A DNA stretch of 64,000 bases, from the NCBI RefSeq assembly GCF_945901735.1, contig NZ_CAMDLM010000008.1:1-64000 (forward strand), written 5' to 3'. Each line of letters starts with the position of its first letter. Position 1 is the stretch's first letter. This stretch comes from Limnohabitans sp. Rim8 (GTDB lineage Bacteria > Pseudomonadota > Gammaproteobacteria > Burkholderiales > Burkholderiaceae_C). The position numbers and the translations under genes are program-made. The notes beneath the pieces were generated by a model. It was not told where the DNA came from, made no database searches, and was given only the letters and a program-made list of their open reading frames with translations. This document shows, piece by piece, positions 32,201 to 38,064 of this stretch.

Positions 32201-33625
32201 CTGGGAGCCATCGTCGACAACTGGAGCCTGACGGCCAATGGCGGCGCGGTGCTGAAACCCACCAGTTTCACCGTGTCGGGCAGAACACTGAGCTTGAGTT
32301 TTGCCACCGCCGTGCAAAGCGGCCAAGCCATCAGCCTGGCCTATGCCGCCCCCACCTCGGATGACACGCCCTTGAACCGCGCGCTGCAAGACACCTTGGG
32401 CAACGACAGCGCCAGCTTCACACGCAGCTTGGACTCGACAAGCCCGATCTTGGGCACCGCCACGACCAGTGCCAATGGCTTGCAAGTTTTGCTCAATTAC
32501 AACGAGGCCTTGTTGGTCCCCGGCAGCGGCGGTACACCCGTGGCTGCCAGCGCTTTTGTGGTTCAGCGCAATGGCAGCCCCATCACCGTCAACAACGTGA
32601 CCATTTCAGGTCAGCAGGTGCAATTGAATTTGGCCAGTGTCATCCAACCGGCCGACACCGTCAGCGTCTTTTACACCCCCCCCACCGCCAACATCGGCGT
32701 CAACAATGCCGCAGTGCAAGACAGCAGTGGCAACGATGCTGCCGCTTTGGGCAGTGGCGTGACGGGTCAGGCGGTCAACAACAACGCGGTCATGGCGGTT
32801 TCGCAGATTCAATTAGGCTCAAAAACCAATCTCCTGGACACGGTGGTGGTGCAATTCAACGATCCCACGGGCACGGGCACCTTGCCTGCCGTCAGCGCTT
32901 TCACCGTCAAGGCCGGCACGGTCACGCAAACCATCACCGGCATCAGCCGCGACAGCACCGACAGCACCAAGCTGATCTTGACTTTGAGCGGCACCATCGA
33001 TGACCCCGGCGCCTTGCTGGTCAGTTACACCGCACCCAGCAGCAACCCCTTCACAGGGGCCAGTGGCAAGGCCTTGCCCACTTTCACCGATCAGCCCTTC
33101 GGGCAATTGATCACTTCGACCGATGCTGTAGAAACCTTGTCCGGCGGTGCCGGTCGAGTGGACTACTTTTTGGGCAGCAAGGGCAATGACACCCTGTCGG
33201 GTCTGGGGGGTGCAGACCAGTTTGTGTGGCCTGATTTTGGCGACACAGGGCCGGGTGGGTCTACCCAAACTTTGAGAGACTTCGGATTCAAAAAAGGCAG
33301 TGGCACTTTACAAGGCAGTGCCGAAGCCGACCTGCTGAACCTGAGCCAGTTACTCAATGGGTATGCCCAAGTCGACGAGGCCAAGTTTTTCAGGGCCATC
33401 AAAAATGCCGACAACAAACTGGTGCTGCAGATCGACCACGACGGTGGCACTGCTTTCACGCCCACCGCCAATTTGTTATTTGACAACATCACGTTCACGA
33501 CCAATGACCAGTTACAGGTCAATGGTCAATTCATCCCCCACACCGTCAACGCCGTCACCAACAACTTGACGTTGGCCAACTTTGTCGAGCACCTGCGTTT
33601 GGAAGGCCAATTGGTGGTGCTTTGA
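29204..33625 (+). CDS. Giant type I-secreted protein with about ten SwmB-like repeat domains
   Basis: The 1473-residue protein has three parts. Residues 1-190 are a low-complexity Pro/Ala/Ser N-terminus with one hydrophobic stretch (about 158-176). Residues 195-1300 hold about ten immunoglobulin-like units of about 110 residues resembling the SwmB repeat of cyanobacterial motility proteins, each with phrases such as LSFNENL, VSLSDG/YTPP and VQDxxGND. Residues 1324-1473 are a C-terminal type I secretion region starting with a single RTX-like nonapeptide stretch (GSKGNDTLSGLGGADQF). Units starting near 299, 412, 522 and 629 are repeated as the block from 752. It is probably a cell-surface or released adhesin. 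No type I secretion ABC/HlyD genes are in the window. Confidence 0.8.
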   Translation: MTAPHSPSSQAPASLASSLEQNAMPLPRSSALGSSWARPEPAAAATSPGSVHKTPRPHKKDSHQDNPDDLSDPTELAQEPALPQPSAELSTDYKLAQATPSMQPGDSAEPPAEALKASDAASNTVTSAPAGEPGQRWSSFLQKPMTEHSGSAVAAWFGIAPTGAVLSGGALALLALQSKSAPATTPQPVPADTQVPILRSAEINNAAGNQLLLSFNENLSTALPAAGAFQVLVDGVSTPVSTVARGTNQSTVLLTLGTPVNGAGSVTVSLSDGSQIKDLAGNTANTFRDQAVSVTDLVLPTLLSSQAITNANTSIIVLRFSEALKSSTVLDAANFKVSVAGVVQSITAQEVLGDSVRLTLGSKITTASPAINLSYTPPGNASQAVQDTAGNLAALIGPGGGITVSHAVDTTAPTLSSGSAITRQVSVIRLTFSEELDPSHLPVATAFLINVASGGTTRSVSVNGLKLVGTVLELSLASTVTDSSAGLQVIYTPPSTGNVLKDWAGNPVASLTSNITTVDAVAPVLVSSRFTSDRALELTFNEDLAPQLVGAIVDNWSLTANGGAVLKPTSFTVSGRTLSLGFATAVQSGQAISLAYAAPTSDDTPLNRALQDTSGNDSASFTRDLDSTGPSLTSATASANGLQVLLNYNEALLVPNSSGTPVVPAVAASAFVVKRGNGSSITVNSVTISGQQVQLNLASAIQPTDTVSVFYTPPTANVGVGNAAVQDSSGNDAAALGSGVTGQAVSVTDLVAPSLLSSKAISNANTSIIVLRFSEALKSSTVLDAANFQVSVAGVVQSITAQEVLGDSVRLTLGSKITTASPAINLSYTRPSDTSKAVQDTAGNLAAPIGSVGGISVTHSVDNTAPTLSSGSANERQVSVIRLTFSEELDPSQLPVATAFLINVTSGGTTRSVAVNGLKLVGTVLELSLASTVTDSSASLQVIYTPPSTGNVLKDWAGNAVASLNSNVTTVDAVAPTFVSSRFTSDRTLELTFNEDLAPLGAIVDNWSLTANGGAVLKPTSFTVSGRTLSLSFATAVQSGQAISLAYAAPTSDDTPLNRALQDTLGNDSASFTRSLDSTSPILGTATTSANGLQVLLNYNEALLVPGSGGTPVAASAFVVQRNGSPITVNNVTISGQQVQLNLASVIQPADTVSVFYTPPTANIGVNNAAVQDSSGNDAAALGSGVTGQAVNNNAVMAVSQIQLGSKTNLLDTVVVQFNDPTGTGTLPAVSAFTVKAGTVTQTITGISRDSTDSTKLILTLSGTIDDPGALLVSYTAPSSNPFTGASGKALPTFTDQPFGQLITSTDAVETLSGGAGRVDYFLGSKGNDTLSGLGGADQFVWPDFGDTGPGGSTQTLRDFGFKKGSGTLQGSAEADLLNLSQLLNGYAQVDEAKFFRAIKNADNKLVLQIDHDGGTAFTPTANLLFDNITFTTNDQLQVNGQFIPHTVNAVTNNLTLANFVEHLRLEGQLVVL
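30098..31456 (+). repeat. Internal long tandem repeat of the SwmB protein gene, unit 1
   Basis: About 1359 bp encoding four SwmB-like domains (residues about 299-751). It is followed directly by a near-identical second unit at offset 1359 bp, which falls to 1353 and then 1338 bp after in-frame deletions. Confidence 0.9.
31457..32794 (+). repeat. Internal long tandem repeat of the SwmB protein gene, unit 2
   Basis: This is the second copy of the four-domain block. It differs by scattered substitutions and in-frame deletions totalling about seven codons (for example PQLVGAIV becomes PLGAIV, and VVPAVAAS becomes VAAS). Reading frame is kept throughout. Confidence 0.9.
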
Positions 33626-33738
33626 AGTACCTGACCGAGTCGTCTCATGCCAGGGCCGCCGCATTGTTGGCACAGCGATAACAGCGCGCGCAACTCTATG
33701 GCCGACGCCAACAGCCAAGGCAGCCATTTGTGCCGCAC

Positions 33739-34140
33739 GGCCAGTTGGACCAGGAATTTCGCATACGCCGCTTCGGCGTGGTCCAGTGCTTATTGGTGAC
33801 TGACTTTGCTTGCGCCTTGCAAGGTTTTGTCGCCCATGGCTGCGGTCCTGTGCTCCAGGTGTGCCAGCCAATCCTTCATGTACGTCGGCTCATGCTTCTG
33901 GGCTCGTAATTTCGCCGCATCCAACGAGGCCAATACCCGCGTGTTCAGCCGCTTGAGTTCTTTCGCATCGGGGTCATTCTTGGCATGGCCCATTTTGGTC
34001 TTGGTGGTTTGGCTGCCCGCAAAATAGAGCAAGCCCATGAAGTGTTTGCCACCGTCAGTGAGTTGGGCGATCACCTCCATGGCGAGCGCGTTGCCACGCC
34101 GGTACAGGATGATTTCGCCTGCTGGCTGCTCGTTCTTGTT
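33739..34140 (-). pseudogene. RhuM-family (virulence RhuM / type I R-M-associated) relic
   Basis: The minus strand encodes a RhuM-like start (NEQPAGEIILYR) joined directly to the family's C-terminal region (MGLLYFAGSQTTKTKMGHAK, LKRLNTRVLASLDAAKLRAQ, TYMKDWLAHLE, LQGASKVSH). About 200 middle residues expected from the family are missing. A TAA at 33792-33790 interrupts the frame before a further family-like stretch ALDHAEAAYAKFLVQLA. AAGGAG lies just upstream of the N-terminal part but no ATG is present. It is a decayed fragment; RhuM genes often sit in type I restriction loci, and none remains here. Confidence 0.6.
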
Positions 34141-34389
34141 GGCTCTCCTTGCTTGTCCGCCACGGCTGCGGCGTGGGCAGCAAAGTGGTGGCTCAGGGTG
34201 TCGTTGATGTTGCGTATGGCACCCTCCATCAAACACTTGATGCGGCGACACGGGGCCATCGCTGTGATGTTGTTCTTCCGATTTTTCGGCGCGCCCCATG
34301 CATCGATCTTCAATGCGCAGATCTGCAACGCTTGCCAAGAGCGGCCCGACAATCCAGCATGCATGACAAGACCAGTCTCTCAAGGGATG

Positions 34390-34611
34390 GCCAGCAGCAT
34401 TTTGGGCGGCGCAGGCTTGGCCGGTTATGCCCGATTGCTGCAAGCCCACTGCACCCTGCCCCTGATCGACAGCGCGCAAGCGGGATGGGAAGTTTTACTT
34501 GGGCAACTGGCCCCGCCAGCGCCAATAGACCATGACGGTTTTTATGCCCCATGGGTGGGGATGCCACCCGCCTTCACACAAGTCCCGGACAAAGTGAATC
34601 ACGGGTTTTAG
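34390..34611 (+). pseudogene. Second copy of the 3' end of the racemase-like gene (direct repeat, copy B)
   Basis: These 222 bp match 24036-24257 at about 92 percent without gaps, including the same GGAG in place of the catalytic Cys motif and a stop codon at the same alignment position (TAG rather than TAA). The 5' two-thirds of the gene are absent and similarity stops just upstream of 34390. The fragment cannot encode a functional enzyme. It lies in direct orientation to copy A. Confidence 0.92.
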
Positions 34612-34687
34612 TCGATCTTCCTTTGCACGAAAGCCAAGAAAAAAGCCAGCTGGTGCGGGGACACACACTGGCTCTGGCTGAGTTATT

Positions 34688-34720
34688 GAGCCGAAAGGCC
34701 GACGCATCGGCCCTCGGCTC
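34688..34720 (-). terminator. Strong hairpin downstream of the 98-residue protein gene
   Basis: GAGCCGA (34688-34694) pairs with TCGGCTC (34714-34720), and GGCCGA (34697-34702) pairs with TCGGCC (34707-34712). It lies 8 bp past the stop of the minus-strand gene. No clear T-run is present. Confidence 0.4.
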
Positions 34721-34728
34721 AGGGGCCA

Positions 34729-35022
34729 TCACTGACCGTCGGCTTCTGAGCTCTCGTCTTCAAACTCTTCATCGTCCTCGTCGATCGCCGCCATTTCAGC
34801 GTACTGGGTGGCCAACAATTGGTTGCGGTAAGCCAAGTAACCACGGCGATGGGTTTCGTACAAGTTGCCAGCGTCGTAGGCTTCGGCTGCCAAACCGTGC
34901 TGCTTGGCCGCTTCCAGAAAATGCTGCGCCGCCAAAGCGTGGCACTGAGAAACACTGACAAATTCATCGTCCAAGAGTTCGTCGTGTTCGTGTTCGGCTT
35001 CGTTTTGAATGTCGTTCGTCAT
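34729..35022 (-). CDS. Small conserved-looking protein of unknown function (97 residues)
   Basis: Not recognised as a named family. The protein starts MTNDIQNEAEHEHDELLDDE, has a helical Ala-rich centre (CHALAAQHFLEAAKQHGLAAEAYDAG) resembling one or two TPR-like helical pairs, and ends in a strongly acidic tail (DEDDEEFEDESSE). AAGGGG precedes the ATG at 35022. Codon use is like that of the neighbours and a hairpin follows the stop, so it is probably a real gene although it is surrounded by relics. Confidence 0.6.
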   Translation of the reverse strand: MTNDIQNEAEHEHDELLDDEFVSVSQCHALAAQHFLEAAKQHGLAAEAYDAGNLYETHRRGYLAYRNQLLATQYAEMAAIDEDDEEFEDESSEADGQ

Positions 35023-35154
35023 GCGGTACCCCTTGCTTGAGAGTTGATCGGCAAATGCCGAGATCAAGCTTCCAACATGGACAAGTCTGTGCAGTGACAA
35101 AAATATGGCGAGATTGCGTCAACAACAGACGCCCTGCGCAAGCCTTAACGCACA

Positions 35155-35286
35155 TCACTTCTTGGTGTCAATCTGGTCAAAGCTGCCGCTATCAGCAAAG
35201 TGGGCTTTGTCGGCTTTTTCCCGGCCACCGAATGCTTGCTCGATGGTGAACAGGTTGAGATTGGCCCACTGCTTGAGCGAGCCGAT
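35155..35286 (-). pseudogene. sbp: 3' relic of a sulfate-binding protein gene
   Basis: The frame ending at TGA 35157-35155 encodes a peptide with LNLFTIEQAFGG, KAHFADSGSFDQI and a short tail. This is the C-terminus of periplasmic sulfate-binding proteins (family ends like LFTIDxxFGGWxKAxxxHFADGGxFDQI). An in-frame TAG at 35289-35287 and the tauD gene replace everything upstream. About 40 of the expected 340 residues remain. It matches the missing first gene of the cysTWA locus, which now lies 8 kb away on the same strand. Confidence 0.75.
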
Positions 35287-35308
35287 CTAGCCCATGAGGT
35301 CTTCAGAT

Positions 35309-36178
35309 TCAAAACGCCTGATCGACCGTGAACGTGACCCGGTGCAGTTTTCGATGCTGCGGATAAAAATCGGCCACAGCGTAGTGCTGGGTTGAACGGT
35401 TGTCCCACACGGCCAGCGTATCAGGCTGCCAGCGCCACCGCGCCTGCACTTCGGGCGCGGTGATCAACGCAAACAGCTGGGCCAAAAGTGCATCACTTTG
35501 CGCGCGCGGCAAACCATGGATGTGGGTGGTGAAGGTGGGGTTGACGTACAAAATCTTTTTGCCAGTGACGGGGTGCACGCGCACCACGGGGTGCGTGACG
35601 GGCGGGTATTTGGCGCGAGCGGCTTGCAGTTGTTCGCCGCTGGCGTCTTGGCGCAGCAGGTACTCGGTCCAGCCGGTGACCTCCCAGGTGTGCATGGCGC
35701 TGAGCGTTTCCAGATAGGCTTGGAAGTCTTTGGGCAAGCCTTCGTAGGCGGTGGTCATGCTCGCCCAGACGGTGTCGCCACCGCTGGCCGGAATGACCTG
35801 CGCATACAAGCTGGTGCCCGTGGGTGGATTGGCCTGCCAAGTGATGTCGGCGTGCCAGTTGTTGGAGGCACCGGGACGGTCGCTGGTGCTTTCCACAACC
35901 TCTATCTCGGGTTGGCTTTCCACGCGGGGGAAAAAGGCCTTGACCTCATTGACCTGGCCAAAGGTGCGAGTGAACACCACCTGCTGTTCAGGGCTGAGTG
36001 TTTGGTCCCGAAAAAAGATCACCTCGTACTGGGCCAAGGCCGCTCTCAGCTCAGTTTGAGCCAACTCGCTCAAAGGCTTCGACAAGTCCAAACCATGGAG
36101 CGTGGCCCCGATATTGGGGGTGTAGGGTTCGGCTACAAAACTTTGGTAGGCCGCAGAGGAATGGCTCGAGAAGGTCAT
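35309..36178 (-). CDS. tauD: TauD/TfdA-family Fe(II)/2-oxoglutarate dioxygenase, probable taurine dioxygenase
   Basis: The 289-residue enzyme has the facial triad HxD in NWHADITW and the distal His in NRSTQHYAV, followed by the 2-oxoglutarate-binding Arg near HRVTF. Enzymes of this family release sulfite from taurine, or act on other aliphatic sulfonates or sulfate esters; the exact substrate is uncertain. It lies next to the sbp relic, fitting a former sulfur-acquisition locus. No tauABC transporter genes are adjacent. Confidence 0.85.
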   Translation of the reverse strand: MTFSSHSSAAYQSFVAEPYTPNIGATLHGLDLSKPLSELAQTELRAALAQYEVIFFRDQTLSPEQQVVFTRTFGQVNEVKAFFPRVESQPEIEVVESTSDRPGASNNWHADITWQANPPTGTSLYAQVIPASGGDTVWASMTTAYEGLPKDFQAYLETLSAMHTWEVTGWTEYLLRQDASGEQLQAARAKYPPVTHPVVRVHPVTGKKILYVNPTFTTHIHGLPRAQSDALLAQLFALITAPEVQARWRWQPDTLAVWDNRSTQHYAVADFYPQHRKLHRVTFTVDQAF

Positions 36179-36200
36179 CCTTCGATCATGCCAGAGGACT

Positions 36201-36746
36201 TCAAGCCGGTGACAACCAGCGCTTGAGCATCACTGGCGTCGGCGGGCCGATCACCCGTTGGGTCTGACCTTTGGCATCCACCAACACCACATAGGGGGTG
36301 ACGTTGGGCCAAGCCGGATCGACCGCTTGGCGGATGGCAGGCTCAAACCCGTCAAAGGCATACATCCGGGTCATGCCCTTGAAATGCGCTGCATGGCGCA
36401 AGGCCGGCGGACCCGTGACATCCATCATGACGGCATTCAGCTCAGGCTTGTCTTTGCGCTGTTGCACCGCCTTGTGCAGCACCTCAAATGCGGCAGGGCA
36501 GGTGCTGCAATACGAGGTGGTGAACAAATAGGCCGCAGGGCGCGGACCGTGTTGCAAGGCATGCGCCCAGCTGGTTTCATCGAAAGGCAGCACCGTGCGC
36601 TGGGCAGGGGCAGCAGCCTTGGCTTGCCCCTGGGGGTGTGCGTGGTGGTGTGCGTGATGCGGTGCTTGCGCCCAAGCCGCCAAGGCACTCAGGCCGAGCG
36701 CGGCAGTGCAGATGGCCAGCGCAGTGGTTTTAAAAACGGATGTCAT
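36201..36746 (-). CDS. Exported thioredoxin-like protein with CxxC, copper-cluster associated
   Basis: The 181-residue protein has a signal peptide (to about residue 27, AWAQA), a His-rich segment (HHAHHHAH, residues 30-37) and a thioredoxin-like domain with C80-ST-C83. It ends with a cis-Pro type NVTPYVVLVDAKG. The start at 36746 overlaps the end of the preceding Asp-box gene by 17 bp, implying coupling. The His-rich start and the neighbours suggest a periplasmic metal or disulfide role in copper handling. Confidence 0.75.
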   Translation of the reverse strand: MTSVFKTTALAICTAALGLSALAAWAQAPHHAHHHAHPQGQAKAAAPAQRTVLPFDETSWAHALQHGPRPAAYLFTTSYCSTCPAAFEVLHKAVQQRKDKPELNAVMMDVTGPPALRHAAHFKGMTRMYAFDGFEPAIRQAVDPAWPNVTPYVVLVDAKGQTQRVIGPPTPVMLKRWLSPA

Positions 36747-37977
36747 GAACTTGTGTCTCCTGTGTGTTGCGCCAGACCACCACCATGCGCGCGCCACTTT
36801 GGGCCAGGCGCGGGTGGTCGTTGTAACCCGTGGCTTGGCCCAAGGTTTTGAGGGTGAAGTTCTGACCGCCATCGGTCGACAGCCAGGCTTTGAGTGTGGT
36901 CTGCGCCCCTTCGCTGCTGCGCCAGACCACGGCCACGTTTTGGCCATCGGCCATCACATCGGCGTGCTCGGCCCGCGCATCGGGCAACACGCGCAGGGTC
37001 TCGGGCAAGGGCTCGCCTTGCGCATTCAGCCGGGCATAACGCACGGCGGCCTGGTCTTGCCCATTCACTTTGCGGATGCCAAACCAGACGGTGTGGTAAC
37101 CCGAAGTGGCTGCGTTGAGTGCCAAACCGGGACCGTGGTGCGGACAGGCGTTGATCTGCCAGTCGTCATGTGTGCTGCGCGTGATGCGATTTGCCGGGGC
37201 ACCTACGCTGGCAAAAGCATGGTCTCGCGTGCTGCTGTCGAACACATGCCGCCAGGTCGCTTGCAGTTGGCCCTGCGGGTTGCGAGCCAGCCCGATGCGG
37301 CAGCACTCACACGAGTGGTCGGCCACTTTGGTGTCGGGGCCAAAAGTCTGACCACCGTCCTTGGACTCGTTGCGGTAAATGGCGGCACCGGCGTACTTTT
37401 GCGCCGAGCCTTTCGGCGGCTGGTCGCGCTTGTCCACCCACAGCGTGTGCAACACCCCTTGCGCATCAAAGGCCACCGATTCAAAACGGTGGGTGATTTC
37501 CTGCCGGTCCTGGTGCACGGTGAAAGGGGCACTGAAAGTTTGCCCGCCATCGCTGCTGCGCAGCATGCGAATGAAGCCCGTGTAGGGTTTGGCCAGCGGC
37601 ATGGTGTAGCTGATGACCGCCCAGCCCTGGGGGCCAAACACTATTTTTGGGCGACTCTCGCCATCGGCCGCAATCGGGTCAGCGCCAGTGCTCAAAATGC
37701 GCGCTTCACTCCACTGCAAAGCCCCGTCCAAGGGTGTGCTTTGCACAAAAAGTTGCGATTGTGCATTCAGGCCCACCGCCCACAAGCGGCCATCGGGGGC
37801 AATGGCTGCGCCCGTGGCCAGTTGGGGTCGCTGATGGCGGGCGTGTGGCGCAGACGCTGCAGGCTTGATGGGCTTGGCGGTGTCTTTGACCGGGTCTTGT
37901 GCCCCGGCGGGTGGCAAGGCGCACAAGCTGGCCACGGCCAAAATCGACAAGGCGCACCAACGGTTCAAGATGTTCAT
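36730..37977 (-). CDS. Exported BNR/Asp-box beta-propeller protein with a CxCC motif
   Basis: The 415-residue protein has a signal peptide (to about AGAQ, residue 27) and a sialidase-like beta-propeller marked by Asp-boxes SSDGGQTF, SKDGGQTF and STDGGQNF. A striking HSCECC (H221, C223, C225, C226) and a later CPHH look like metal ligands. Sialidase activity is unlikely, since the arginine-triad context is not evident. It lies between the TonB-dependent receptor and the thioredoxin-like gene in the copper cluster, so a periplasmic copper-related role is inferred. Confidence 0.7.
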   Translation of the reverse strand: MNILNRWCALSILAVASLCALPPAGAQDPVKDTAKPIKPAASAPHARHQRPQLATGAAIAPDGRLWAVGLNAQSQLFVQSTPLDGALQWSEARILSTGADPIAADGESRPKIVFGPQGWAVISYTMPLAKPYTGFIRMLRSSDGGQTFSAPFTVHQDRQEITHRFESVAFDAQGVLHTLWVDKRDQPPKGSAQKYAGAAIYRNESKDGGQTFGPDTKVADHSCECCRIGLARNPQGQLQATWRHVFDSSTRDHAFASVGAPANRITRSTHDDWQINACPHHGPGLALNAATSGYHTVWFGIRKVNGQDQAAVRYARLNAQGEPLPETLRVLPDARAEHADVMADGQNVAVVWRSSEGAQTTLKAWLSTDGGQNFTLKTLGQATGYNDHPRLAQSGARMVVVWRNTQETQVHDIRF

Positions 37978-38064
37978 GGGGTTCTCACAAAAGAGGGCAG
38001 TTTGCAAAAAAGGCTTGCGACGACTTGGTCACGTTCAACGCTGCACCGCAAGCCTGGGCACCTG

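Noticed and set aside
30098-32794. Repeats considered as a CRISPR or other array
   Set aside because: Repeat units are more than 1 kb, coding and in frame; they are protein-domain duplications.
34141-34389. Possible gene between the RhuM relic and the racemase fragment
   Set aside because: All frames are short or change strand; no family was recognised, so it is left as unassigned sequence.
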